A DNA stretch of 64,000 nt from Chloroflexi bacterium HGW-Chloroflexi-10 (GTDB lineage Bacteria > Chloroflexota > Anaerolineae > Anaerolineales > Anaerolineaceae), in contig PHBZ01000014.1 in the NCBI GenBank assembly GCA_002840755.1, positions 62,001 to 126,000 of the forward strand. The letters are read 5' to 3'. A model generated the notes under the pieces. The model made no database searches. It saw only the letters and a program-made list of their open reading frames with translations, and was not told the origin of the DNA. A program made the position numbers and the translations under genes. Below, one piece after another: positions 17,286 through 26,270 of this stretch (its first letter is position 1; each line of letters begins with the position of its first letter).

Positions 17286-17759
17286 CTATAACGGTGCGAC
17301 CACAGCTTCCTCAAGCGTTTCTTTATCATGTTTAAAAGTAAATTTTGCCTGTATGGCTGTTCCATTAACAATTTGAGGAATCCAATAAGGAGCGTCCTGC
17401 CACATTAAGCCGTAGGGAATCTCTTTAAGCTTAAACCACGAGGGCCGTATCTCATTGCTTTCTCTTGGATCTCCAACCCATTTTTCCGCTGTAAAAATGG
17501 ATACCTGTTGACTCCATTCCATTTTCGAAGGGAACAGGAATGTTACCGTCCCTTTAAATTGCATCTCTTTTGCAAGGATTTTTACCCCTATTTCTTCTTG
17601 GACCTCTCTAATTGCAGTCACCTCAACTGTTTCGCCGGGTTCCACTTTTCCGCCTATTCCTGTGAACTTCCCCATGCCAAAACCTGTCTTTTTAAACCCT
17701 AATAAGACCTCTGGTTCGGAAGTGTTCATCAGGAGGAAACAAATTGTCGATTGAATCAT
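17286..17759 (-). CDS. Nudix hydrolase, MutT/MTH1-like
   Basis: A 157-residue protein. ATG 17759 is chosen because AGGAAAG precedes it; an upstream in-frame start would touch the phosphofructokinase stop. The Nudix box is present (GIGGKVEPGETVEVTAIREVQEEIGV), matching GX5EX7REUXEEXGU with all Glu ligands. The early KKTGFGMGKFTGIGGK and late SWFKLKEIPYGLMWQDAPYW resemble the MTH1/8-oxo-dGTPase type that cleans oxidised nucleotides. It starts 41 bp after phosphofructokinase and is probably co-transcribed with it. Confidence 0.88.
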   Translation of the reverse strand: MIQSTICFLLMNTSEPEVLLGFKKTGFGMGKFTGIGGKVEPGETVEVTAIREVQEEIGVKILAKEMQFKGTVTFLFPSKMEWSQQVSIFTAEKWVGDPRESNEIRPSWFKLKEIPYGLMWQDAPYWIPQIVNGTAIQAKFTFKHDKETLEEAVVAPL

Positions 17760-17800
17760 ATTTAACTTTCCTGACAGTTTTGCAAGAGCTAAATTTCTAA

Positions 17801-18883
17801 TCAATTCCCTAGAGAAATGCCCAGGTCGCGGGCGGTACGAACAGCATCTCCGTCGATATCCACCCGTTTTGGTTGTGCGAGTACCTCGGTTAGGGGCACC
17901 ATTACCATATTATCACCGCGCATTGCCACCATTTTACCCAGCTCTGCGTTGGCTACAGCTCGCACCGCCGCGGTGCCGAGACGGGTGGCCAGCCAGCGGT
18001 CAAAGGGTGTTGGGGAACCGCCGCGCTGTAAATGGCCCAAAACGGTAACGCGGGTTTCCACCTGACAATTCAGGCTGACAAAATCGGCAACCTGCTGGCT
18101 GATCCCGCCCAGCCGCTGTATATAAACCGCATCGCCCTGGCGGGCAACCACCTGTTCTCCACCAAGCGGATGTGCCCCTTCGGCCACAGCAATGATGCTA
18201 AAAAATGAACCGCGCATGATGCGATGCTGCACTTTTGCACAAACTGCCTCAAAGCGAAAGGGAATCTCCGGGATCAGGATGACATCGGCACCACCAGCAA
18301 TGCCGGCATACAGGGTGATAAAGCCGGCATCCCTGCCCATTAACTCCACTACCATTACGCGATGATGCGATTCGGCCGTGGTATGCAGTTTATCGATGGC
18401 CTCGGTGGCCGTCACCACTGCCGTATCAAACCCGAAGGTAAAGTCCGTACAACTGACATCATTATCAATTGTCTTAGGGACACCCACCACCGGTACACCA
18501 ATGTCGTGCAAATCGCGTGCGATTCCCAGTGTGCCGTCCCCGCCGACAACGATGAGCGCATCCAATCCCAGGCTGCGAATACGGTCATAAACTTGCTGTG
18601 AGGTATCTTCCACTATTTCCACGCCGTCTTTCATGACCTTACGCGCAAATGGATTACCGCGGTTGGCTGTGCCTAAAATGGTTCCGCCACGCTGGAGAAT
18701 GCCCCTGACCTCATTGATACTCAGTGGAAACACCCCGCCCTGGCTGACAAAACCGTCAAAACCATTGCGTACCCCTAACACATCCCAGCCATACTCACCA
18801 ATCGCCGTTTTCACCACCGCACGGATTACCGCATTCAATCCCGGTGCATCCCCTCCACCGGTTAATATTGCAATACGATTCAT
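17801..18883 (-). CDS. pfkA: 6-phosphofructokinase, group III type
   Basis: A 360-residue protein that phosphorylates fructose 6-phosphate in glycolysis. It shows LTGGGDAPGLNAVIRA at the start, the phosphoryl-donor motif VGGDGTLGIA near 115, PKTIDNDV near 135, and MGRDAGFI and IPEIPF later. Gly in GGDGT points to ATP as donor, while Lys in PKTIDND is the residue seen in pyrophosphate enzymes. That mix occurs in ATP-dependent group III enzymes such as those of actinobacteria. It is followed closely by the Nudix gene. Confidence 0.93.
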   Translation of the reverse strand: MNRIAILTGGGDAPGLNAVIRAVVKTAIGEYGWDVLGVRNGFDGFVSQGGVFPLSINEVRGILQRGGTILGTANRGNPFARKVMKDGVEIVEDTSQQVYDRIRSLGLDALIVVGGDGTLGIARDLHDIGVPVVGVPKTIDNDVSCTDFTFGFDTAVVTATEAIDKLHTTAESHHRVMVVELMGRDAGFITLYAGIAGGADVILIPEIPFRFEAVCAKVQHRIMRGSFFSIIAVAEGAHPLGGEQVVARQGDAVYIQRLGGISQQVADFVSLNCQVETRVTVLGHLQRGGSPTPFDRWLATRLGTAAVRAVANAELGKMVAMRGDNMVMVPLTEVLAQPKRVDIDGDAVRTARDLGISLGN

Positions 18884-19027
18884 GCTTGCTCCTTATTGCC
18901 ATTCATATCTTTGATTATACAATTTATCCAATCAGCCGGCCCTGAAACAAGATCCACAAAGTGCAAACCTTATATAAACATTACACAAACCTGCTGTCCG
19001 TATTTTACTTAGCGCTAGAATAGTAGC

Positions 19028-20419
19028 ATGCAAGCAATTATCTGGTGGATTCGACGCGATCTGCGGATTGGTGACAACCCGGCTTTATATGGCGCAATAC
19101 AGGCAGCCCTGGCGAATGGACGAGCGCTGATCCCACTTTTTATTGAGGACCCCAAGCTGTGGCATGCCACAGCCACCCCGCGCCAGCAATTTCTACATGC
19201 CGGTCTGCAAGCATTGAACCAACAACTGCAACTTCTGGGCAGCCGGCTGGTCGTTTGCCGGGGGGATGCGCTTGCGATTTTAAAGCAATTGGTAGAGGAA
19301 TATTCCGTCCATGCCATTTATGCCGAGGAAGATTACAGCCCGTATGCCCAGCAGCGGGACAGCCGCATCCGGAATGAGCTTCCACTGCATCTGGTAACCG
19401 GCCTGGTAGTGCGCCACCCGCTAACTATCCTGAAAAGTGACGGCACACCCTATACCGTTTTTACACCTTTCAGCAAAGCCTGGAAAGCGGTACCTATAAA
19501 ACGGATTCCACTACCGGCACCCGATTCGCTAGCGCCGTCACCGGCTGATATTTCGTGTGTGGATTTAGCGGCGGTACAGGGCAACTCTAACTTTCCAGCC
19601 GGGGAAACCGAAGCCAACAAACGCCTGGAAAATTTTTTACATGGGCCAATTCTCAGCTATGCAGAAGGACGCAACCGCATGGATCTGGATGGCACCTCCA
19701 GCTTATCCCCTTATTTGCGCTTTGGGATGCTCTCCGCCGTGCAGGCCTATCATCAGGCGCAAAACGTGCTTAACCAAACGTTTGATACGACAGAACGCAG
19801 CGGAATTGAAACCTGGATCAATGAGTTGATCTGGCGGGAATTCTATCTCAGCATCCTGTATCATTTCCCGAATGTATTAAAAGAAGCCTTTCAACCCAAA
19901 TACAGGAACATTCCCTGGCGAACCAGCCAGGCTGATCTGCATGCCTGGCAGCAAGGCTGCACCGGTTACCCGATCGTGGATGCCAGTATGCGTCAATTGC
20001 TTCACAGCGGCTGGATGCACAATCGGGGACGGATGATTACGGCCTCCTTCCTGGTGAAAGACCTGCTGATCAATTGGCAGGCCGGTGAAGACTGGTTTAT
20101 GGGGCATCTGCTGGACGGCGACCCAGCATCCAATAACGGCGGCTGGCAGTGGACCGCCGGGACCGGCACGGATGCCGCCCCTTATTTCCGAATTTTTAAC
20201 CCGATTTTACAATCAAAAAAATTTGACCCGCTTGGGGATTTCATTCGGCGGTGGATCCCGGAATTAAAAAATGTACCCGTGCGGTATATTCATGAACCCT
20301 GGCTGATGAACCCGCAGGAACAGGCGGCGGCCAACTGTACTATTGGCAAGGATTATCCTTCACCAATTGTGGAGCATGGTGCTGCACGAGAGCGCGCCTT
20401 GCAGGCTTATCGTGCCTGA
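19028..20419 (+). CDS. phrB: Deoxyribodipyrimidine photolyase
   Basis: A 463-residue class I photolyase/cryptochrome-family protein that repairs UV dimers using light and FAD. The N-terminal antenna domain starts with IIWWIRRDLRIGDNPAL. The FAD domain shows RNRMDLDGTSSLSPYLRFGMLS, WINELIWREFY, GYPIVDASMRQLLHSGWMHNRGRM and GGWQWTAGTGTDAAPYFRIFNP. These segments fit CPD photolyases better than cryptochromes. It is divergent from phosphofructokinase and stands alone. A link to the B12 photoreceptor genes at 45330-47541 is possible but not shown by position. Confidence 0.95.
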   Translation: MQAIIWWIRRDLRIGDNPALYGAIQAALANGRALIPLFIEDPKLWHATATPRQQFLHAGLQALNQQLQLLGSRLVVCRGDALAILKQLVEEYSVHAIYAEEDYSPYAQQRDSRIRNELPLHLVTGLVVRHPLTILKSDGTPYTVFTPFSKAWKAVPIKRIPLPAPDSLAPSPADISCVDLAAVQGNSNFPAGETEANKRLENFLHGPILSYAEGRNRMDLDGTSSLSPYLRFGMLSAVQAYHQAQNVLNQTFDTTERSGIETWINELIWREFYLSILYHFPNVLKEAFQPKYRNIPWRTSQADLHAWQQGCTGYPIVDASMRQLLHSGWMHNRGRMITASFLVKDLLINWQAGEDWFMGHLLDGDPASNNGGWQWTAGTGTDAAPYFRIFNPILQSKKFDPLGDFIRRWIPELKNVPVRYIHEPWLMNPQEQAAANCTIGKDYPSPIVEHGAARERALQAYRA

Positions 20420-20578
20420 TATGTTCTTTTTCCAACTATACAGGAAAAGATAGCGTGTCTTTTCAAAAATGCCCCGCTTACCGTGTTTTGTAGAGACGAT
20501 ATTAATCAGGTATATAATCATTAAAGGATCATTTTTGATTATTGAATTTTTATTCAATTGTTATTCGCGGAGGGAAAT

Positions 20579-21568
20579 TTGATTCCAAACCAGTGGTACG
20601 TAATTCTGGAAAGTCGTGAAATAAAAACAGGCAAACCAGTCGGGTTTACCCGATTGGGAGAAAAAATGGTCGCATGGCGTATGCCAGATGAGAAAATCGT
20701 TGTGCAAGCGGATTTATGCCCACATCGCGGCGCAGCGCTTCACCAGGGAAAAATTAATAACGACAATATTATGTGTCCATTTCACGGATTTGAGTTCGAC
20801 TCCGAAGGTACCTGTACGTTAATTCCGGCTAACGGCAAAAAATCTGTACCCCCAAAAATCTTTCAAGCAAAAACCTATCCAGCCCAGGAACGACATGGGT
20901 ATATTTTTATCTGGTGGGGTGAAGCCCGGGAAGAATACCCCCCGCTGCCAATCTTTGAAGAGTTGGAAAATAACAGCTTTCGATACGCCGATTATAAGGA
21001 AAGTTGGGCAGTTCACTACTCACGGGTAATTGAAAATCAACTGGATGTATTCCATCTGCCGTTTCCGCACGGCACCACGATTGGACGCGGTAATCGTACG
21101 GTTGCCGATGGTCCAATTGTTAAAATGGACGGTGAGGAAATGCAGATCTGGGTTTATAACCGTAAAGATGAAAATGGTCCTGCCAAACGCGCCGGCGAGC
21201 TGGGTGAACCAACCCGTGTCCCCTTCCTGCATTTTCGCTTTCCCCACCTCTGGCAGAATCACATATCTGAGGATATGCGCATTACCGTTTATTTCACGCC
21301 AATTGATGAGAATCATACTATGCTGTATAGCCGATATTACCAACGATTTCTAAAGCTGCCCATCCTGGGAGATTTCGTTTCCTGGTTAATCAGCATCTTC
21401 AGTATCACCATCCTGCATCAGGATAAACGCGTAGTAGAGAAACAACTCCCGATCAAATCTGATCTCAAGATGACAGAAAAGCTGATCGCGCAGGATCAGC
21501 CCATCATTCTTTACCGCCGTATCCGTAAAAATTTACAGGACGGGCTACCAATACAAAAGAAAAATTAA
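20579..21568 (+). CDS. Rieske [2Fe-2S] oxygenase-like protein
   Basis: A 329-residue protein. TTG 20579 is chosen because GGAGGG lies at 20569-20574; another TTG at 20558 lies upstream of that site. The Rieske ligands are Cys47-x-His49 and Cys66-x2-His69 (CPHRGAALHQG and CPFHGF). The C-terminal catalytic-like part has NQLDVFHLPFPHGTTIG, with an Asp and two His placed as mononuclear-iron ligands of Rieske oxygenases of the vanillate demethylase/pheophorbide oxygenase type. A late hydrophobic stretch (ILGDFVSWLISIFSITIL) suggests membrane contact. No reductase is adjacent. The substrate is unknown. Confidence 0.85.
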   Translation: MIPNQWYVILESREIKTGKPVGFTRLGEKMVAWRMPDEKIVVQADLCPHRGAALHQGKINNDNIMCPFHGFEFDSEGTCTLIPANGKKSVPPKIFQAKTYPAQERHGYIFIWWGEAREEYPPLPIFEELENNSFRYADYKESWAVHYSRVIENQLDVFHLPFPHGTTIGRGNRTVADGPIVKMDGEEMQIWVYNRKDENGPAKRAGELGEPTRVPFLHFRFPHLWQNHISEDMRITVYFTPIDENHTMLYSRYYQRFLKLPILGDFVSWLISIFSITILHQDKRVVEKQLPIKSDLKMTEKLIAQDQPIILYRRIRKNLQDGLPIQKKN

Positions 21569-21569
21569 A

Positions 21570-21620
21570 AAAGCAGGGATCAGGCAACTACCAATGTTCC
21601 TGATCCCCGATTCCTGCTTT
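21570..21620. terminator. Bidirectional terminator between convergent genes
   Basis: An inner 8-bp perfect stem (GGATCAGG with CCTGATCC) and an outer AAAGCAG/CTGCTTT stem lie between the stops of the Rieske gene and the DUF438 gene. Confidence 0.75.
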
Positions 21621-21624
21621 CCTA

Positions 21625-22845
21625 TCAATCATCCAATAATCGACGCTCGCCTTGCAGCTCACGAATGGCTTTGACATTCTGACTGACCTCGATGGTGCCG
21701 CGATATTTGCCGTGTGCGTCGCGCAGCGCGAAATAGCGGATATGGATAAACATGCCCATCATCTCGATCCAGAATTCTGCCACATCCCGTTTATTCGCGC
21801 GGAAATCTTCCAAAATGCGTTGTACCTTATCCACCGATTGCGGCGGATGGCAATTCTGTACTTTTCGTCCAATGATGGCCGGCAGGCGTTCAAAAATACG
21901 TTCCTGGGTTTGTGAGAAGAAACGTACTTCATCGTTCTCGTCCACGAATGTCACATCGACCGGAAGATTGGTCAGCATCAGGTTGATCTGTTCCAATGTA
22001 AGCGCACCGGTTTGCAAAGACAACAAGCCCGAGCCGGGTGTGTGCAGGGATTGGTTGACGGAAATTACGGGTATATCTGCCGTTTGCCTGAGCTGCCATT
22101 CCTTACTGGGGGTTAATTCATAAAAACCAATTTCATCTTCCTGATGACGAATCTGGAACCAATCCGCTTCTTTTAAGCGTTCCAATGCAGAAGGGAAGAG
22201 CACTTTGTCTTCCTTATAGAACATTTCCCGCATCTGGTGCTGAATATTCTCGTGCAGTTCATCCACTGCCGGCCAGTCTATGGCCCTCAGGTCTGAGAGC
22301 TGCGCCTGGAAGGCTTTCCAGAAAGCGCGGATTTGGTCCTGGATACCCCACATCACTGTCGAGGGTCCTGAAAAACCGTATTTTTCCAAAAATGGGAATA
22401 AAAGGCTTTCTTTACGGCGGTAATGCGCTTCAAATTTCATCACCTGCTCCAATGCTTCGACTACCTTTTGAGGGCCTAGCTGTGGATCCTTACGGAAGCT
22501 TTCCCAACGGGAGCGCAATTTATTCAGGTCACTTTCTGCGAGTTGATTCTCGGCGCGCAGGGTAAAGAGCGGATGCCCCGGAACCGTTTCCGGTGACTTT
22601 TGCAAATCCAGATGGTCCTTGAAAAAAGCAACATGCACATCACATAAGCGCTGAATTTCTTCCGGCGCAGTACCATCTTCAATCAACAACTGTTCGATTT
22701 CGGCAATTTCCACCGAACTGATTTCTTGCGTGAGGCTGCCAAATTCAGCCTTTACGGATTCAAGAGAACGACCTTCCTGCAACTGGCGCAGTACATTTTT
22801 TAAGGTTTCTTTGCGGCGGGTAGTGTTATTTATAAATTCACTCAT
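21625..22845 (-). CDS. DUF438 / hemerythrin-like / PAS protein
   Basis: A 406-residue protein starting at ATG 22845 after TTGGAG. The N-terminal DUF438 part (about 1-85) includes LRQLQEGRSLESVKAEFGSL. A hemerythrin-type helical bundle follows (about 85-235) with candidate iron ligands in EQVMKFEAHYRRKESLLFPFLE and DELHENIQHQMREMFYKEDKVLFPSAL. A PAS domain ends the protein (VTFVDENDEVRFFSQTQERIFERLP ... GRKVQNCHPPQSVDKV ... IRYFALRDAHGKYRGTIEVSQNV). Such proteins are thought to sense or handle O2 or NO. It is the last gene of a Crp-ferredoxin-DUF438 group. Confidence 0.9.
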   Translation of the reverse strand: MSEFINNTTRRKETLKNVLRQLQEGRSLESVKAEFGSLTQEISSVEIAEIEQLLIEDGTAPEEIQRLCDVHVAFFKDHLDLQKSPETVPGHPLFTLRAENQLAESDLNKLRSRWESFRKDPQLGPQKVVEALEQVMKFEAHYRRKESLLFPFLEKYGFSGPSTVMWGIQDQIRAFWKAFQAQLSDLRAIDWPAVDELHENIQHQMREMFYKEDKVLFPSALERLKEADWFQIRHQEDEIGFYELTPSKEWQLRQTADIPVISVNQSLHTPGSGLLSLQTGALTLEQINLMLTNLPVDVTFVDENDEVRFFSQTQERIFERLPAIIGRKVQNCHPPQSVDKVQRILEDFRANKRDVAEFWIEMMGMFIHIRYFALRDAHGKYRGTIEVSQNVKAIRELQGERRLLDD

Positions 22846-22874
22846 CAGTGACTCCAAAATGGGGGATAAGGTGT

Positions 22875-23087
22875 TTAATCCTGCCAGGTTATCTCAAAGC
22901 GGCAGGTGATGGCATGCACCGGACAAAGCCCTTCACATACAGCGCAATAAGTACAACGCTGCGGATCGGAGAATACCGGTTTGGATCTGTGCATGCTCAG
23001 TGCCGTCTCGGGACATAGGGCAGCGCACTGCCCACAACCAGTGCAGGCTTGTTGATCAATTTCAGGGAGAATCCAATCGTTGTTCAT
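22875..23087 (-). CDS. Small 2[4Fe-4S] ferredoxin
   Basis: A 70-residue protein starting at ATG 23087 after AAAGGTG. It carries two cluster motifs, CTGCGQCAALCPE and CTYCAVCEGLCPV, each CxxCxxCxxxCP. It is an electron carrier located 29 bp before the DUF438 gene and probably made with it. Confidence 0.92.
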   Translation of the reverse strand: MNNDWILPEIDQQACTGCGQCAALCPETALSMHRSKPVFSDPQRCTYCAVCEGLCPVHAITCRFEITWQD

Positions 23088-23167
23088 CTTTTCAACACCT
23101 TTCAATACGCTTTTCTCAGTTTACCCCCGGGCTTGCGAAATTTATACGACTTTTGTCGGAATTAAGG

Positions 23168-23827
23168 TTAATCGAGATTCATCAGTCTTTCCAACCCCTC
23201 ACGGTCCACCAACACAATTCGCTGCCGGTCACGGCGGATCAAGCCATCCTCGTGCAGCGATTTCAGAGCCCGACCAATCATATCGCGCACGGTGCCCAAA
23301 TTTTCCGCCATTTCATCCTGAGTCCAGTTACCCTGCAAACCATTGTGATCGGCATTTGTCAGTAAAAAGCGCGCCAGGCGGCCTTTTACCGAACGCAGCG
23401 CCAGATCTTCCACCAAACCGGTTAGATGAATAAGGCGCTCACCAAAATCCTGTAAAAGGCGGTAACTGAAATCGGCATGGGTTTGCAACAAAGTACGGAA
23501 AGCTTCTACCGGGATTACCAGTACTTGCAGAGCACTCATCGCGCGGACACTGGCCTGGTTTAGCCCATTCGGGTTCAGAGCCGGCACTGTGTTAAATGAC
23601 TGCCCGGTGCTCAAACGCGCCAGCACCTGTTCACGTCCCTCCGGGGAAATGCGATATACGCGCGCTTCACCCTGCTCAATAAACAACGCCGCTGTACAGG
23701 GATCCCCCTCCAAAAGAATTTCACTTCCTAGCGGATAATTTCGTCGAACGGCTACACGCTCTATAGCTTCCCTGGTTGAAGGATTGAGATCGGCAAAAAA
23801 GGGAATGGGGTTCAATGGGTGCGGCAT
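23168..23827 (-). CDS. Crp/Fnr-family transcription regulator
   Basis: A 219-residue protein. The cyclic-nucleotide-binding-like domain spans about 10-125 (NYPLGSEILLEGDPCTAALFIEQGEARVYRISPEGREQVLARL). The C-terminal winged helix spans about 150-215 (WTQDEMAENLGTVRDMIGRALKSLHEDGLIR). It lacks the N-terminal Cys cluster of Fnr, so it is not a classic oxygen iron-sulfur sensor; a DNR-like NO sensor or redox-controlled form is possible. It leads the ferredoxin and DUF438 genes on the same strand. Confidence 0.93.
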   Translation of the reverse strand: MPHPLNPIPFFADLNPSTREAIERVAVRRNYPLGSEILLEGDPCTAALFIEQGEARVYRISPEGREQVLARLSTGQSFNTVPALNPNGLNQASVRAMSALQVLVIPVEAFRTLLQTHADFSYRLLQDFGERLIHLTGLVEDLALRSVKGRLARFLLTNADHNGLQGNWTQDEMAENLGTVRDMIGRALKSLHEDGLIRRDRQRIVLVDREGLERLMNLD

Positions 23828-23864
23828 GCATGCATTGTAACCAAATTAACTTGAGATCACAAGA

Positions 23865-23903
23865 AAAAGACCCGGGGAGTAGGGAATTTCATTACTCCCC
23901 GGT
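23865..23903 (-). terminator. Terminator after the ABC permease operon
   Basis: The stem CCGGGGAGTA/TACTCCCCGG is followed on the minus strand by a T-rich run. It separates the ABC operon (ending at 23909) from crp. Confidence 0.85.
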
Positions 23904-23908
23904 TTCTA

Positions 23909-24649
23909 TTATTTTTCCAGGCGCTTTGTGAAATAACGCAGCATGGCTACCAAATACACTCCCTGCAAGATAAAACCAGCAACCAAAAGCAGCAGGGTCT
24001 GCCAGAAATTGAGGAACGCCAATGTCCAATACAACTGCATCGGCCAGAACGGCGGCAATATCCCGAAAAACCAGCGAGCAGGGCCTGAAACAAAATAGGC
24101 CGCCAAAACCGGCATAAAAAACATTCCGCTGAGTTTCATCAGGGCGAAACCCTGCACCTTGTTCTGCGCGAATCCGGCATAAAAGAGGGCATATATGGGT
24201 GTTAACCCAGCGGACGCCAGAGAAACCAGCAACATTCCGCCCAGGCTCAGGTCACACAGTCCGGACAGCGGCAGCATGACCATATTGCCAACCAATCCCA
24301 GCAGAACCGGTACGCTGATACGATAGCTAAAATAGCCGCGCAGAGACAGCGGCGTCACCTGAAGTGCCTCAATCGTATGGTCATCCCGTTGATCCAAGAG
24401 TAAGAAACCAACTACCGATCCATAAATCATCGGTATGAGCATCACCATCATACTCATGAGAAGCGGAATATACAGCGTAAGGTCAAAATCAAACCACGCA
24501 AGAATCTGGTCAAACAAAAACGGCAAACCCCAGCGCAAAACAAATCCCAGAAACAAGGGAACATACACCATCCATTTTAGCATCGGGTCGCGGCGGACAT
24601 TACGCATGTCTATCGGTCCTAATGCCTGAATTGCCTGCACCATGTTCAT
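23909..24649 (-). CDS. ABC-2-type exporter permease, second subunit
   Basis: A 246-residue protein with six hydrophobic segments, starting after AGGAGG. Its N-terminal MRNVRRDPMLKWMVYVPLFLG and DQRDDHTIEALQVTPLS resemble the permeases of the mycobacterial Rv2686c-2688c fluoroquinolone exporter. It lies 9 bp after the other permease in an operon of ATPase, permease, permease. It is the likely half-partner of the 24659 gene in one exporter. Confidence 0.82.
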   Translation of the reverse strand: MNMVQAIQALGPIDMRNVRRDPMLKWMVYVPLFLGFVLRWGLPFLFDQILAWFDFDLTLYIPLLMSMMVMLIPMIYGSVVGFLLLDQRDDHTIEALQVTPLSLRGYFSYRISVPVLLGLVGNMVMLPLSGLCDLSLGGMLLVSLASAGLTPIYALFYAGFAQNKVQGFALMKLSGMFFMPVLAAYFVSGPARWFFGILPPFWPMQLYWTLAFLNFWQTLLLLVAGFILQGVYLVAMLRYFTKRLEK

Positions 24650-24658
24650 CTTTTCCTC

Positions 24659-25351
24659 CTATCCTACCTGCATATAACTCTGCAAACGACGGTTTGCCCA
24701 CCAGCCAGCTGCAAAAACCCAGGCCATACCGGCCAGAATTCCATAGACGAGCATTCCCGGAGCTTCCGGCTGAAAAGCAGCGTTGATTAATATCAATAAG
24801 GGCTGCAGCGGATGGAGATAAAACAGCCAATGCTGCCAATGACCCAGATACGCATCCAGCGGCAGGGTGAGAAAACCAATCACCAAAACCGAAGGCAGCA
24901 AAAAAGCATTAATCGAAGAATAATGAGTCACCATTACCAGACCACTGAATAGAAACAAGCCAAAAGCCAGTAACAGCCCCGCCAGGAAAAGAATTGGATT
25001 AAACTTCACGCCAACAAATACAACAACGATCATCAGACTCTCTATGCAGGCAATGAGAAACAAGCTGCCAAACTTGCCGCCCAGGTATTCCGTTCCACGC
25101 AGCGGACTGACCACCTGCGCCAACAGAGTACCTTCATTTTTCTCCAGCAGTAATAACCCGGCAACAAAGTAAAAACTGGTTACCACCAGATTACCAACAA
25201 CAAAAGCACCGATTAACCAGCGCAGATCCCACCTTCCGGTCTGGGTGCTGATCAGTAGGAAAAATACAATCACAATCCCGCTGACAATATAAAAACCATT
25301 GCGCCATTGCAGACGGACATCATTCGTCAGTGTCACCCAGAGCCTTTTCAT
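24659..25351 (-). CDS. ABC-2-type exporter permease, first subunit
   Basis: A 230-residue protein with about six membrane helices. The cytoplasmic segment LLLEKNEGTLLAQVVSPLRGTEYLGGKF is typical of ABC-2 permeases, where it contacts the ATPase. Its start overlaps the ATPase stop by 4 bp, so translation is coupled. Confidence 0.82.
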   Translation of the reverse strand: MKRLWVTLTNDVRLQWRNGFYIVSGIVIVFFLLISTQTGRWDLRWLIGAFVVGNLVVTSFYFVAGLLLLEKNEGTLLAQVVSPLRGTEYLGGKFGSLFLIACIESLMIVVVFVGVKFNPILFLAGLLLAFGLFLFSGLVMVTHYSSINAFLLPSVLVIGFLTLPLDAYLGHWQHWLFYLHPLQPLLILINAAFQPEAPGMLVYGILAGMAWVFAAGWWANRRLQSYMQVG

Positions 25352-26202
25352 AAGAGCCTCCTGCCCGTTACCTGAATAAACACATCTTCCAGGGTAGCTT
25401 CCTGCGTGTGGATGGTCTGCACTGGCTGAGTGCGAATCAAATTCAAGAACTGACTGTTACCGCCCAGACCTTCCAAGGCAAATTCCTCTTTCAACAGTTT
25501 GCCGTTGGAACGCACTTCCACCTGGACGATTGGCTGCCCGTATTGCAACTTCAACTGACGCGGGGTATCAATCATGGCAATCTTCCCGTCCACAATTAAA
25601 CCGACATGATCACACAATTCTTCGGCAACATTCATATTATGGGTGGTTAGAAAGATCGTCTTTCCCAGATTTTGCTGTTCGCGAATCATATCCTTGATCA
25701 TGCGCGCATTCACCGGATCCAAGCCTGAGGTGGGTTCATCCAGAAATAACACTTGCGGATCATGTAACAAAGCCCGCGCCACGGTCAGGCGATTGCGCAT
25801 CCCTTTTGAAAAAGTTTCCACAGGCTGCCTGGCATCGGCTGCCAAACCTACCTGTTCCAGGATATGCATAGGGTTTTGGGTTCCGCGGCTGTAAAGACGT
25901 GAAAAATACACCAGATTTTCCAACGCAGTCAGTTTAAGAAAATGATTGGGGAATTCAAAAGATACCCCGATATGTTCATATAAACTGGCATCCCATACAG
26001 ACAGATCTTTTCCTAACAGGGTTACATTGCCCTGGTACCCTTTCAATAAACCAATCAGGACTTTTTGCGTGGTTGATTTTCCGGCGCCACTGGGACCTAA
26101 GAAACCAAATATTTCGCCCGAATGGACGGAGAAATTCAAACCCCGCACGGCATCTGCTTTGGCCTGCGGATAACGATAGTGTAATTGCGATACTTCAATC
26201 AT
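25348..26202 (-). CDS. ABC transporter ATP-binding protein
   Basis: A 284-residue ATPase with Walker A (GPSGAGKST), a degenerate signature (FSKGMRNRLTVARAL), Walker B (VLFLDEPTSGLDP) and the switch His (LTTHNM). The C-terminal 60 residues are the usual extension of drug-exporter ATPases (IQVTGRRLL end). It energises the two permeases downstream. Confidence 0.93.
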   Translation of the reverse strand: MIEVSQLHYRYPQAKADAVRGLNFSVHSGEIFGFLGPSGAGKSTTQKVLIGLLKGYQGNVTLLGKDLSVWDASLYEHIGVSFEFPNHFLKLTALENLVYFSRLYSRGTQNPMHILEQVGLAADARQPVETFSKGMRNRLTVARALLHDPQVLFLDEPTSGLDPVNARMIKDMIREQQNLGKTIFLTTHNMNVAEELCDHVGLIVDGKIAMIDTPRQLKLQYGQPIVQVEVRSNGKLLKEEFALEGLGGNSQFLNLIRTQPVQTIHTQEATLEDVFIQVTGRRLL

Positions 26203-26214
26203 GTTTTCTCCTGT

Positions 26215-26249
26215 AATAAAAAAAGCCAGGTCGGTTTGGCCGGCCTGGC
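26215..26249 (-). terminator. Terminator between tetR and the ABC operon
   Basis: GCCAGG...CCTGGC with an inner stem, followed on the minus strand by seven or more T. Read-through from tetR into the ABC genes is thus limited. Confidence 0.85.
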
Positions 26250-26270
26250 GGATTGGTGTAGACTGGAAAA

